Below, piece after piece: positions 34,768 to 44,056 of a stretch of DNA of 64,000 bases. Made by a program: the position numbers and the translations under genes. The stretch is from UBA961 sp014191195 (GTDB lineage: Bacteria; Bacteroidota; Ignavibacteria; Kapaibacteriales; UBA961): NCBI GenBank assembly GCA_964204605.1, contig OZ123195.1, forward strand, positions 1 through 64,000, written 5' to 3'. Below the pieces are notes generated by a model. That model saw nothing but the letters and a program-made list of their open reading frames with translations. It did not search any database and was not told the DNA's origin. The first letter of the stretch is position 1, and every line of letters begins with the position of its first letter.

Positions 34768-35808
34768 ATGGATATAACTGAAAAAAAGATAAAAATTAAT
34801 GATGTTGATCTTGCTTCTTTATTAGGATATAATGATCAATTTTTATCAGTAATCGAATCGAGATTCGATGCAAGCATTGCCGTAAGAGGAGATACAATTA
34901 TTGTAAGGGGAGAACCTTCCGAAATAAAAATGATTGAAAAAACATTCGGCGAATTGCGATATATTCTGCAAAGAAAGGGAAGTATTAGCGTAGAAGATGT
35001 TAATTCCGTTTTGCTCTTTGCAATGCCAAGTTTTACAGAAAATAAAGCACATAGTAAAGATGCGCCTTCAATGAATTCGGTGATTCTTTATGGCAAAAAG
35101 GAAGCAATTAAGCCTAGAAATAAAAATCAAGCCGAAATGTATAGGAAGGTACTAGAAAATGATTTGGTATTTGCAATTGGCCCTGCAGGAACTGGCAAAA
35201 CGTATTTAGCGGTTGCGATTGCTCTTGCAGCACTTAAAAACAACGAAGTTAGTCGTATTGTATTATCAAGGCCTGCTGTTGAAGCAGGTGAATCTTTAGG
35301 GTTTTTACCTGGTGATTTATCAGAAAAAGTTGATCCTTATTTAAGGCCATTATTAGATGCTATTTCGGATATGGTTTCTGCAGAAAAGCTAAAAAGTATG
35401 AGTGAAAAAAGAATTATAGAGATTGTACCTTTGGCTTATATGAGGGGAAGAACTCTTAGTAATTCATTCATAATTTTAGATGAAGCACAAAATGCTACTA
35501 TAACCCAAATGAAAATGTTTCTTACCAGATTAGGTAAAAATTCAAAAGCTATTGTGACGGGTGATGTAACTCAAATAGATCTTCCAAATAAGAAATCATC
35601 TGGTCTGGGCGATGCAGAAAAAGTATTACATGGAATACCAGGAATTGAATTTACTTACTTTGATAAATCTGATGTCGTACGGCACAAATTAGTATCTGAT
35701 ATCATTAATGCTTATGATAAAAGTGAAATAGAAAAAGAAAAATATAGAATGTCTAAATATCAAAACAATATATCTGAACCAGTGAATCAATCAATCATCA
35801 AGGAATAA
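34768..35808 (+). CDS. phoH: PhoH-family ATPase (PhoL/YbeZ-type)
   Basis: PhoH-family proteins are cytosolic ATPases linked to RNA handling and often neighbour ybeY. This 346-residue protein has an N-terminal KH-like region (about 20-75), Walker A GPAGTGKT (138-145), the family signature SRPAVEAGESLGFLPGDL (168-184), and Walker B IILDEAQN (235-242). The neighbouring gene here is a methyltransferase starting 3 bp downstream, not ybeY. Confidence 0.95.
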   Translation: MDITEKKIKINDVDLASLLGYNDQFLSVIESRFDASIAVRGDTIIVRGEPSEIKMIEKTFGELRYILQRKGSISVEDVNSVLLFAMPSFTENKAHSKDAPSMNSVILYGKKEAIKPRNKNQAEMYRKVLENDLVFAIGPAGTGKTYLAVAIALAALKNNEVSRIVLSRPAVEAGESLGFLPGDLSEKVDPYLRPLLDAISDMVSAEKLKSMSEKRIIEIVPLAYMRGRTLSNSFIILDEAQNATITQMKMFLTRLGKNSKAIVTGDVTQIDLPNKKSSGLGDAEKVLHGIPGIEFTYFDKSDVVRHKLVSDIINAYDKSEIEKEKYRMSKYQNNISEPVNQSIIKE

Positions 35809-35811
35809 TAA

Positions 35812-36417
35812 GTGGATCCTGTGCAAACTAGTTATCAATATAATGTTATTGCACATGTATGGGATGAACAACACAAAGACTCTTCTTATGGAATAGAAAG
35901 TTTGATGCGTGCTATTGAATATTGCAATAAATTTGATTATCAAAGGAAAATTGCTTTAGATATAGGATGTGGTTCAGCTGGAAGAATGATGAGATTATTG
36001 GTTCAGCATGGATTTGGAATAGTAGGCTTGGATATATCTGAATCCATGGTAACATTGGCAAAACAAAAACATCCTGAATATATTTTTCATCATGCTGATA
36101 TCTGCACTTGGCAAACACAAGAGCAATTTCAATGTATCATAGCATGGGATAGTATTTTCCATGTTCCATATGATCAGCAAGAACAAGTGCTTATTAAACT
36201 ATGTTCTATATTGGTTAAAGATGGAATATTACTGTTTACATGTGGCGATGATATAGGATATCATCTTTCTGAATGGCAGGATATGTCTTTTTATTATAGT
36301 TCACTTGGCATTAATAGAACTTTAGAAATTTTAATGCAGAATAATTGTGATATAAGGCATGTAGAATTAGATCAATTTCCTCAAAAACATACAGTTATCA
36401 TTGCCAAGAAATATTAA
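35812..36417 (+). CDS. Class I SAM-dependent methyltransferase
   Basis: This 201-residue protein starts at GTG 35812, three bases after phoH. It carries the SAM-binding motif I ALDIGCGSAGRMM, an acidic motif II (IVGLDISESM), a third motif (HHADICTW) and motif IV-like CIIAWDSIFHV. The substrate is not indicated; small-molecule methyltransferases of this length are common. It converges on the DJ-1 gene with a 4-bp overlap of stop regions (36414-36417). Confidence 0.88.
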   Translation: MDPVQTSYQYNVIAHVWDEQHKDSSYGIESLMRAIEYCNKFDYQRKIALDIGCGSAGRMMRLLVQHGFGIVGLDISESMVTLAKQKHPEYIFHHADICTWQTQEQFQCIIAWDSIFHVPYDQQEQVLIKLCSILVKDGILLFTCGDDIGYHLSEWQDMSFYYSSLGINRTLEILMQNNCDIRHVELDQFPQKHTVIIAKKY

Positions 36418-36974
36418 TATTGGATATCTTTGGCAATAGTTGTTGCGATTTTACTATTTGCAAGGATTTCGATTAATGCAAAAGCGAAGTCAAAGCTTGT
36501 CCCTGCACCTTGACATGTAATTATATTACCATCAATGACAACTTTTTCATCCATATAATTATATTTCTTGCTAATAATATGTTGTATATCAGGATGTGAT
36601 GTCATAGCTGTGGTACTGGGTACAAGATCATAAGCTACAAAAATGGCTGGGCTTGCACACATTGCGCCAACAATAGCATTGCGTTTAATATGCGTTCTTA
36701 AAAGCTTTTCTATATGTGGATGATTGCAAAACGTTTCTGATGCCCGAGAGCCACCGGGAAATATCATAGCCAGATATTCTTCATCTTCTAAAATATGCTC
36801 GAATGTAACATCAGGAAGAAACTTTACACCACGTGAAGCTGTGATAATTTCATATTCTCCAGCAATGATAACATTGATACCTGCTCTTCTAAGCATATCG
36901 CTAATGATAATTGCTTCCATTTCTTCTGTGCCTGAAGCTACAAAAACAACAACTGTACTGTGATATTCAATCAT
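36414..36974 (-). CDS. DJ-1/PfpI-family protein (YajL-like)
   Basis: This 186-residue protein is the DJ-1 size and fold: FVASGTEEMEA at 11-21 includes Glu18, and the nucleophile elbow GAMCASP places Cys106 exactly as in human DJ-1. Further blocks are LAMIFPGG, DGNIITCQGAG and FDFALAL-type helices. The family is associated with oxidative-stress and glycation protection. It is downstream of nuoF but separated from it by a terminator. Confidence 0.93.
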   Translation of the reverse strand: MIEYHSTVVVFVASGTEEMEAIIISDMLRRAGINVIIAGEYEIITASRGVKFLPDVTFEHILEDEEYLAMIFPGGSRASETFCNHPHIEKLLRTHIKRNAIVGAMCASPAIFVAYDLVPSTTAMTSHPDIQHIISKKYNYMDEKVVIDGNIITCQGAGTSFDFAFALIEILANSKIATTIAKDIQY

Positions 36975-36996
36975 ATTTTAACATAAATGTACAAGT

Positions 36997-37039
36997 AAAA
37001 AAAAGAGGATGCTCAATCTGCTAGGCAGTGGAACATCCT
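36997..37039 (-). terminator. Minus-strand terminator after nuoF
   Basis: On the minus strand AGGATGTTC (37039-37031) pairs with GAGCATCCT (37014-37006), one G-U included, across a 16-base loop. A run of eight T residues follows (37004-36997). It ends nuoF transcription before the DJ-1 gene. Confidence 0.75.
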
Positions 37040-37061
37040 ATGTACTTTTTTGATTATGAAA

Positions 37062-38393
37062 TTAACTATGGATAATAAGTTGATCTCTTGTAGAATATTT
37101 GCCATGAACAGCATTTAATGACACGAAATCTCTATTAGCTTTTGCTCTTTTTTCAAATTCTGGTCTAAATTTCTTCAAAAATCCTTTTACGGGCCAAGCT
37201 GCTCCCTCGCCTAGAGCACAAATGGTATTACCTTCTATATTACTTGCTACGCTAAATAATAAATCTATATCCTGAACAGATGCTTCGCCTTTCACTAAGC
37301 GTTTTAGGATTTTTTCCATCCATCCACATCCTTCACGACAAGGTGTGCATTGTCCACAAGATTCATGATGATAAAAATGTGCTAAACGTAATAATACTTT
37401 AACTAAATCAGTATCTTCATCCATCACCATTACGCCGGCGGTTCCGATATAAGATCCAAATTCTTTTAAAGATTCATTATCCATGCGTACAAAATCTATT
37501 TCATCTGGATGAATTGGAGGCATAGAGCTTCCGCCAGGAATGATAGCCTTAATTTTTTTGCCACCAGGAATTCCACCACCAATATCATAAATCAGTTCTT
37601 TAAGAGGAATGCCAGTAGGTAATTCATATACACCCGGTTTATTGATATGTCCACTTAATCCAAATAAAAGAGTACCTGTATGTTTAGCAGCACCAATTTC
37701 AGAATATGCTTTTGCACCTAAAGCAATAATTGCTGGTACTGTAGCTAATGTTTCTACATTATTAATTGTAGTTGGACATCCCCATAAACCTTTATTTGCT
37801 GGAAATGGAGGTTTTATTCTAGGATAAGCACGATCGCCTTCTAAGGAAGACATCAAAGAAGTTTCTTCTCCACATACGTAAGCACCAGCACCTTTATGGA
37901 CAACAATATCCATAGAAAATGAAGTGCCGAATGTGCTTTTCATTTTTTCGCCGATAAAACCTTTATCATAGGCTTCTTGAACAGCTCTTTGCGTGCAAAC
38001 CACCCATTTATGATATTCACCTCTGATATAAATAAATGCTTTGGTAATTCCCATTGCATAGCCTGCAATAAGAATACCTTCTATCATTTGATGAGGATTA
38101 TATTCAAGGATTTGTCTGTCTTTAAAAGAGCCAGGTTCTGATTCATCGCCATTAATAGCAAGATATTTAGGCTTATCATTACCTTTAGGCATAAAACTCC
38201 ATTTCATGCCAGTTGAAAAGCAAGCTCCACCGCGGCCTCGTAGGCCAGAAGCTTTTACTTCATTGATTATGTCTTCTGTAGACATTGTAGATAGGACTTT
38301 TCTTAAGCTATTATAACCGCCATTTGCTAGATATACATCTATATCATGCAAATTATGAATTTGTGGAATTACTAAATGGGGAGCCGAATACAT
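37062..38393 (-). CDS. nuoF: NADH-quinone oxidoreductase subunit F
   Basis: NuoF binds NADH, FMN and a [4Fe-4S] cluster in complex I. This 443-residue protein has the FMN/NADH regions GLRGRGGACFSTGMKWSFM (near 50-68), DESEPGSFKDR, GAGAYVCGEETSL and PANKGLWGCPTTINNVET. The cluster ligands are Cys346, Cys349, Cys352 (CGQCTPCREG) and Cys392. The usual GRGGAGFPTG appears as GRGGACFSTG, an odd change in the FMN loop. No nuoE or nuoG flanks it: its neighbours are DJ-1 and DUF6544 genes. Confidence 0.94.
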   Translation of the reverse strand: MYSAPHLVIPQIHNLHDIDVYLANGGYNSLRKVLSTMSTEDIINEVKASGLRGRGGACFSTGMKWSFMPKGNDKPKYLAINGDESEPGSFKDRQILEYNPHQMIEGILIAGYAMGITKAFIYIRGEYHKWVVCTQRAVQEAYDKGFIGEKMKSTFGTSFSMDIVVHKGAGAYVCGEETSLMSSLEGDRAYPRIKPPFPANKGLWGCPTTINNVETLATVPAIIALGAKAYSEIGAAKHTGTLLFGLSGHINKPGVYELPTGIPLKELIYDIGGGIPGGKKIKAIIPGGSSMPPIHPDEIDFVRMDNESLKEFGSYIGTAGVMVMDEDTDLVKVLLRLAHFYHHESCGQCTPCREGCGWMEKILKRLVKGEASVQDIDLLFSVASNIEGNTICALGEGAAWPVKGFLKKFRPEFEKRAKANRDFVSLNAVHGKYSTRDQLIIHS

Positions 38394-38505
38394 AGTTCAA
38401 AGCCTCTGTTGAGAGATGATTATTGGGCAAATATACTGTTTTTAATTCTATAAAAAAGCACCGATAATTACGGATTGTGTGTAGAAAACAAAAGCTAGTG
38501 AAAAA

Positions 38506-39348
38506 TTAAAATTTATATTTGATTGAAGTAATCTGGAATTTCCCATAGCAGAAATCTTTTCCTTCTAAATTCCAAATAAATTCCACTTCAGAAGGAATCC
38601 TAATATGCTGAAATATCTGATAATTTTTACAGTGCAAAGTAAACTGTTCTTTTTCGAAAGATCCTTTAAAGTCTCTATACTTATCATGCGAAGTAATATA
38701 TGCTATATCACCTTGTTCATTGAATGTAAACTGTGCAGATACATGCTGAGTTCCATATGATAAGGTAGCAATTGCATTCAAATCATCAATTTCTTTCCAA
38801 CTTATATAATTACTTGGTAATAGGGCAGTTGGAAACCAAATAGATTCCATTAAATATCTAGATAAAAGGGAGATATCAGCTTCATATCCACTTGGACTTA
38901 AAATAGTAAATAGTCCTAAAAATTTAACTGAACCGAATCCTTTACCATCTAAAAGCTCTAACCAAGCAGTTTTAGTTGGAATGAAACCAGAACCAAAGCG
39001 AGATTTCCAAATAAAACCAGGCTTCATGGCTAAAAAATGTCCATCTGCTCGCATTGGACTCCATTCACCATCTATCGATGTTCTGAACTCACCAATCTGC
39101 TTTAAACTTGCAAAATGGATCATTTTATTCTGCAATGCCAAAGCATGTTCTAAATATATTTTAACTGGTTTTGGACATGATGCAAGGCTATGCTCGATGG
39201 AATACAAGGGTGTTTTATCAAAAGACAAATCACGAAGTATAGCAATTCCTTTTTTGACTTTTAACTTAACATCAATAGTAATGATAATACTAAGAATAGC
39301 CAAGCTGACTATGATGCCAGATATGATTAAAAGAAAACGTAGATCCAT
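38506..39348 (-). CDS. DUF6544-type membrane-anchored protein
   Basis: This 280-residue protein has one N-terminal transmembrane helix (about 4-25). The DUF6544 (formerly DUF6920) pattern follows: KQIGEFRTSIDGEWSPMRADGHF, PGFIWKSRF, LDGKGFGSVKFLGLF, SRYLMESIWFPTALLPSNYISW, and a beta-rich end. Function is unknown. It is 112 bp upstream of nuoF on the same strand, but no functional link is apparent. Confidence 0.8.
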   Translation of the reverse strand: MDLRFLLIISGIIVSLAILSIIITIDVKLKVKKGIAILRDLSFDKTPLYSIEHSLASCPKPVKIYLEHALALQNKMIHFASLKQIGEFRTSIDGEWSPMRADGHFLAMKPGFIWKSRFGSGFIPTKTAWLELLDGKGFGSVKFLGLFTILSPSGYEADISLLSRYLMESIWFPTALLPSNYISWKEIDDLNAIATLSYGTQHVSAQFTFNEQGDIAYITSHDKYRDFKGSFEKEQFTLHCKNYQIFQHIRIPSEVEFIWNLEGKDFCYGKFQITSIKYKF

Positions 39349-39433
39349 ATATAATTATCTAAAGCTTAAATAGTATAGTTACTCGTAAAATTACTATTAA
39401 AATTGTACTTGCCAAATAAGTAAACAACTGTAA

Positions 39434-39673
39434 TTATGTCAATTTTGTTGAAGGATTGTTTTGTCTATTTTTTATTGCAACATCTTGTCTTTTTGCAGGG
39501 AATTCTTTTTTTTGAGTTTGTACGCCATCTCTAATTGATTTAGCTTTTTGTTTTAGAATTTGCATATGTTTTCTAACTCTTATTCCTGCTTCTTTATTTT
39601 GAGACTCAAAAAACTTTTCAAAATCTTTCTCAAAGCTTTGAACTAATACAAGTAAATCTTGGAATTGATTCAT
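39434..39673 (-). CDS. Histone H1-like Hc1-family DNA-binding protein
   Basis: This small 79-residue basic protein has the Hc1 pattern of Bacteroidota: an N-terminal acidic/aromatic helix (DLLVLVQSFEKDFEKFFES), then IRVRKHMQILKQKAKSIRDGV, then a Lys/Arg-rich tail. Hc1-like proteins are thought to bind and compact DNA. It lies 16 bp downstream of the RNase G gene and is probably cotranscribed with it. Confidence 0.82.
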   Translation of the reverse strand: MNQFQDLLVLVQSFEKDFEKFFESQNKEAGIRVRKHMQILKQKAKSIRDGVQTQKKEFPAKRQDVAIKNRQNNPSTKLT

Positions 39674-39689
39674 GAATGAGTCCTACATT

Positions 39690-41534
39690 TTATAAATAAT
39701 CAGATGTTATATCTCTGAATGTTCTTGTAGACACAAAAGTAAATTCATCTGGATTAATATTGTCATTGATGTCTAGTTTAATTTTTACGAAATGTTTTAT
39801 CATCAATTTTGAAAGTCTAGAGATTGCTCCCTCAGTTAAATATTCTGCCATTGATGGATGTACAATTAATTCGACACTAAAATCTAAGTTTTGGGCTCTA
39901 AATGATGTTAACCATCTCTCGATTGAATGCAGAATGACCGATCGGGAGCGTATTCTACCAGCTCCATCACATACATTACATGTATCGGTAAGCCTTTCTG
40001 ATATGGCTTGTCTGATTCTTTGACGTGTAATCTGCAATAATCCAAGCTGAGTGATAGGATATACTACAGTTTTTGCTCGATCTTTACTAAGTTCGCGACG
40101 CATTTCATTATACAGTTTCTTTCGATTTTCTTCCAGCATCATATCAATAAAATCGATAATGATCATTCCGCCTATATCTCTTAGTCTTAATTGCTTAGCT
40201 ACAGCTTTTAATGCTTCCATATTATTTCTGAATGCACTTTTTTCTTGTTCATGCTCGCTAGTAGATCTGCCACTATTCACATCTACAACATGCATCGCCT
40301 CAGTTTGATCTATGACAATAGATCCACCGCTTGGCAAATAGACTTTTCTAGCATATGTTTCTTGAATAGATTTTTCTAATTTGAAATAGTCGAATAATGC
40401 TTTACGCCCTTGGTACATCTCTACTTTAGAACTTAATTCAGGTGCTACCCAATGCAAATAACTGGTAATTTCTTTATATAGTTTTGGTGAATCGATAACA
40501 ACGCGCTCAACTTCTTCTGTAAATAAATCTCGAATAACACTTCCTGTGATATTTTTGTCTTTGTATAATAAAGAAGGTGCTTTTGCAATTTTTACATTAT
40601 TCTCCATTTCTTCCCATTGTTCTACAAGTGCGGCCCAATCTCTGCTTAATTCTTGATCTGTTTTATCTTCGGCTGCTGTTCGAACAATACACCCAATGCC
40701 AGGTTGTATCAAAGACTTTGCTAATTGTCTTAAACGTTTTCTTTCTTTAACAGAACCAATTTTTCTAGAAACACCAATTAAATTATCAAAAGGAAGCAAA
40801 ACCATATATCTGCCAGGCAATGCTACTTTAGTTGTAACACGTACCCCTTTGGAAGAATATCCTTCTCTTACAACTTGAACGATAATTGTTTGTTTGGGCT
40901 GAAGATTTATGCTGATTAATCCAGATCTCTTTGTACTGAAAGTTGGCAGCGGTTTTGCATTCACATTCTGCTTAGGAGGCATTTTCTTAAGTCTTAATGC
41001 AATTGCTGCTGAATCAGACATAGAAGCATCGATAGTAGAATGTGTTTGTTCTAATTCTATCTCATTATGCTCAAGAAGTTCTTTAGCGAGTATTTCATTA
41101 TATCCAGCAGGCTTGCCAACTGTTGGTTGCATTAATAAGGCACTTAATAATTCAGATAAATCTGCTTCTGCAATATCGGATGGAGGTACAAATAAACTGC
41201 TTGGTTCTGAATAATCAATTTTTATAAAGCTTTCATGAGGTTGGTCCAACAGATCTTTAGATATGTCTTCATCATCTTCATCTTCGGTAAAAAAAGATTC
41301 TTCAAGTGAAGAATCAACATCAGAAAAATGTAAAAAAGCACCCTGTGGAAGGCCTATATCAATAAAAGCTGCATTCATCCCTTGAATAATTTTTTCTACA
41401 CGCCCCATATATACATTGCCAACATAACGTTCTTTATCAGGCACTTCTACAAATAATTCAGATAATTCACCATTTTCTGTTATGGCAATTCTCGTTTCAT
41501 TCAAGGAAGATGCTATTACTATTTCTTTTCTCAT
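39690..41534 (-). CDS. rng: Ribonuclease G/E family protein with acidic insert in the S1 domain
   Basis: RNase G/E cuts single-stranded RNA during rRNA and mRNA maturation. I start at the ATG of MRKEIVIASS (41534); an ATG six codons upstream (41552) is also open. Counted from 41552, the S1 domain begins normally (VGNVYMGRVEKIIQGMNAAFIDIGL). It is then split by about 135 acidic, low-complexity residues (80-215) before resuming with IIVQVVREGYSSKGVRVTT. The catalytic metal Asp424 (HVVDVNSG) and Asp467 (IIIDFIDM) keep the 43-residue spacing of RNase E, and the zinc-link CNVCDG (525-530) is present. Confidence 0.93.
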   Translation of the reverse strand: MRKEIVIASSLNETRIAITENGELSELFVEVPDKERYVGNVYMGRVEKIIQGMNAAFIDIGLPQGAFLHFSDVDSSLEESFFTEDEDDEDISKDLLDQPHESFIKIDYSEPSSLFVPPSDIAEADLSELLSALLMQPTVGKPAGYNEILAKELLEHNEIELEQTHSTIDASMSDSAAIALRLKKMPPKQNVNAKPLPTFSTKRSGLISINLQPKQTIIVQVVREGYSSKGVRVTTKVALPGRYMVLLPFDNLIGVSRKIGSVKERKRLRQLAKSLIQPGIGCIVRTAAEDKTDQELSRDWAALVEQWEEMENNVKIAKAPSLLYKDKNITGSVIRDLFTEEVERVVIDSPKLYKEITSYLHWVAPELSSKVEMYQGRKALFDYFKLEKSIQETYARKVYLPSGGSIVIDQTEAMHVVDVNSGRSTSEHEQEKSAFRNNMEALKAVAKQLRLRDIGGMIIIDFIDMMLEENRKKLYNEMRRELSKDRAKTVVYPITQLGLLQITRQRIRQAISERLTDTCNVCDGAGRIRSRSVILHSIERWLTSFRAQNLDFSVELIVHPSMAEYLTEGAISRLSKLMIKHFVKIKLDINDNINPDEFTFVSTRTFRDITSDYL

Positions 41535-41626
41535 ATCTATATGATAATTCATTGATTCATACGCTAATTGATGGCAAATTTAGATAAAAAAGGGCAGATA
41601 AAGACCATTCACAACAAATGAATCAT

Positions 41627-41634
41627 TAAGTTTG
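41627..41634 (+). promoter_or_regulatory. -7 promoter-like element TAAGTTTG before grpE
   Basis: TAAGTTTG fits TAnnTTTG and lies 97 bp before the grpE ATG on the coding strand. No good -33 element and no CIRCE-type inverted repeat are visible, so heat-shock control is not evident from sequence. Confidence 0.35.
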
Positions 41635-41730
41635 TACTTTAATAAAATGAACATAAATATGCTTCGTCATAAAATAATTATTTTACACAAATCACATATT
41701 TTCATTCAATTATTATAATACTTGCACACA

Positions 41731-42273
41731 ATGACAACAGAATCTGAAGCTGATTTTGAAAATGATGATACTTTAGAGTATCCATCCCACGATGAACATA
41801 TATCAGAAGAATCATATATTGAACAAATAGAGCGCGAACGTGACGAATTAAAAGAAACTGTTCTTAGAAAAACAGCTGAATTCGAGAATTTTCGCCGTAG
41901 AACCCTTAAAGAAAAACAAGAAATCATTGATTATGGCAATGAGCACCTTATAATGAAAATGTTGCCGGTAGTCGATGATTTGCATGCTGCTTTAGATGCT
42001 GCTAAAAAAAATGTAGACTATGATGGATTTCTTAAAGGTGTAGAAATGATATATTCTAAGGCTCTTAAAACATTTGAAGAAGCAGGTGTTTGCCCAATCC
42101 CAAGTGTCACCGGAGATCTTTTCAATGTTGATATGCATGAAGCTTTAGCACATATTCCATCGCCAGAAACTCCAGAAGGCTATATCATTCAAGAAATTCA
42201 AAGAGGATTTAAGTTAAAAGAAAAAGTGATACGCCATTCTAGAGTTATCACTTCGGCTGGATCCCAAGAATAA
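41731..42273 (+). CDS. grpE: Nucleotide-exchange factor GrpE
   Basis: GrpE releases ADP from DnaK. ATG 41731 gives a 180-residue protein with an acidic N-terminus, a long coiled helix (KETVLRKTAEFENFRRRTLKEKQEI), and the C-terminal beta domain with NVDMHEALAHIPSPETPEGYIIQEIQRGFKLKEKVIRHSRV. An in-frame TTG three codons upstream is less likely. dnaJ follows after 35 bp; dnaK is not in the window. Confidence 0.95.
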   Translation: MTTESEADFENDDTLEYPSHDEHISEESYIEQIERERDELKETVLRKTAEFENFRRRTLKEKQEIIDYGNEHLIMKMLPVVDDLHAALDAAKKNVDYDGFLKGVEMIYSKALKTFEEAGVCPIPSVTGDLFNVDMHEALAHIPSPETPEGYIIQEIQRGFKLKEKVIRHSRVITSAGSQE

Positions 42274-42308
42274 TATTTTCGACATTTACTCTTTAATATC
42301 TTAACATT

Positions 42309-43496
42309 ATGCAAAAACGTGATTACTATGAAGTGCTTGGCTTAGGCAAAAGTGCCGGATTAGACGAAATAAAATCTTCATATAGAAAATTAGCCTTGCA
42401 ATATCATCCTGATAGAAATCCCGATAATAAGGAAGCTGAAGAAAAATTTAAAGAAGCAACCGAAGCATTCGAAGTTCTTAATGATTCAGATAAAAGATCT
42501 AAATATGACAGATTTGGACATCAGGGCATGAAGAGTGGACAAGATTTCCATTCGTATCAAAATATGAATGATGTCTTTAGTGTTTTTAATCAGTTTTTTG
42601 GTGGACAAGGCAATTCAATTTTTGATGAATTCTTTGGTGGTGGTGGCAGTGGCAGACGTCAGCCTTCTATGGGCCAACCTGGGCAAGACTTAAGAATCAG
42701 AATGCCTCTTACATTAGAAGAAATTGCTCTTGGAGTTTCTAAAACGATTAAGATTAAGAAATTCTGTACTTGCACTGGATGTGGTGGCAGTGGCGCAAAA
42801 TCTAGATCTGGTTATACAACATGCTCTGCTTGTAATGGTGCCGGCGAGGTAAGGCAAGTATCTAGGTCTATGTTTGGTCAATTTGTTAATATCGCTCCAT
42901 GTGCAAACTGTGGTGGGTCTGGTAATATTATCAAAGAACTCTGTAGTTCTTGTTCTGGTGAAGGAAGATCACAAGGAGAAAGCACCGAAACATTAGATAT
43001 TCCAGCTGGGGTTAGTGAAGGTAATTATATACCATTGCGTGGAAAAGGGAATGCAGGTAGAAGAGGCGGAGATTCTGGAGATGTATTAGTTGTTATTGAA
43101 GAAAAAGAACATCCTCTATTTATTAGAGATAATGATGATGTATTATTCGAATTATCTGTCAGTTATCCAGAAGCTTCTTTAGGTGCTTCCATTGAAGTTC
43201 CTACTCTTTATGGCTCGCAATCTATTTCAATAGAACCAGGTACACAACCAGGAACGGTGATACAATTAAAAGATAAGGGAATAAAACATTTACAAGCTAA
43301 TGGAAAAGGAAGTCAACATGTACATATTAATGTATATGTTCCAACTTCATTAACTTCTCAAGAAAAGAAAATAATACATGATTTATCTGAGTCTGATCAT
43401 ATAAATCCAGACAGATCGCATTATTTTTCAGATCACGAACAAGGTAAAAAGAAAAAAAGTGCTTTATTCGATAAAATGAAAGGAGCCTTTTCTTAA
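42309..43496 (+). CDS. dnaJ: Chaperone DnaJ
   Basis: This 395-residue protein is a class I J-domain co-chaperone of DnaK. The J domain holds His33-Pro34-Asp35 (YHPDRNPDN). A Gly/Phe-rich linker follows (FFGGQGNSIFDEFFGGGG). Then come the zinc region with four CxxCxGxG-type repeats (CTGCGGSG, CSACNGAG, CANCGGSG, CSSCSGEG) and the substrate-binding C-terminal domain. It is downstream of grpE in the common grpE-dnaJ order. Confidence 0.97.
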   Translation: MQKRDYYEVLGLGKSAGLDEIKSSYRKLALQYHPDRNPDNKEAEEKFKEATEAFEVLNDSDKRSKYDRFGHQGMKSGQDFHSYQNMNDVFSVFNQFFGGQGNSIFDEFFGGGGSGRRQPSMGQPGQDLRIRMPLTLEEIALGVSKTIKIKKFCTCTGCGGSGAKSRSGYTTCSACNGAGEVRQVSRSMFGQFVNIAPCANCGGSGNIIKELCSSCSGEGRSQGESTETLDIPAGVSEGNYIPLRGKGNAGRRGGDSGDVLVVIEEKEHPLFIRDNDDVLFELSVSYPEASLGASIEVPTLYGSQSISIEPGTQPGTVIQLKDKGIKHLQANGKGSQHVHINVYVPTSLTSQEKKIIHDLSESDHINPDRSHYFSDHEQGKKKKSALFDKMKGAFS

Positions 43497-43521
43497 TATA
43501 CATGTAAAATCAGGGGAAATC

Positions 43522-44055
43522 ATGAGGGGATATGCTCAAAAAATGAGAACTTTTTTCCAATCAGTATGTGGAATAAGTAAAGGAGAATTTCTTGTTTTAT
43601 CTATGCTGGTTTCAGGTGGAATGCTAGGAATCTTGATTAAGTTCATTCAGCCACACAGTTTGATGGAAGATCACTCGCTTCAATCTGCAGAGATGTTTAA
43701 TCATATATTAGATAGTTTATCTCATGCAGAACAAAGCACCTTTACAGGAATTGATGACAGTGGAAATCCTTTGACAGAACTTGCACGTGCAGATACAATT
43801 GTTAAAAAGCAAGAGGCTTTTCCCTCTGCTACTCATTCTAAGGTGTCTGCTGGACAAATCATCGATATACAAAAAGCTTCAAAAAATGATTTGATGAGAC
43901 TGCCTGGGATAGGCGAAGCAACAGCAGAAAGAATAATTGAATATAGAGCACAAGAAGGATTTGATAAAATAGAAGATATTATGAATGTGAAGGGAATTGG
44001 AACAAAAAAATATGATAAAATGCGAGCACATATTTCATTAAAAAAGAGCAAATAA
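43522..44055 (+). CDS. ComEA-like membrane-anchored helix-hairpin-helix protein
   Basis: This 177-residue protein has one N-terminal transmembrane helix (about 23-42), a low-complexity linker, and two helix-hairpin-helix motifs at about 115-172 (NDLMRLPGIGEATAERIIEYRA and IEDIMNVKGIGTKKYDKM). This is the ComEA layout for binding incoming DNA at the membrane during natural transformation. It is 25 bp after dnaJ and ends 1 bp from the convergent cysteine desulfurase gene. Confidence 0.85.
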   Translation: MRGYAQKMRTFFQSVCGISKGEFLVLSMLVSGGMLGILIKFIQPHSLMEDHSLQSAEMFNHILDSLSHAEQSTFTGIDDSGNPLTELARADTIVKKQEAFPSATHSKVSAGQIIDIQKASKNDLMRLPGIGEATAERIIEYRAQEGFDKIEDIMNVKGIGTKKYDKMRAHISLKKSK

Positions 44056-44056
44056 T

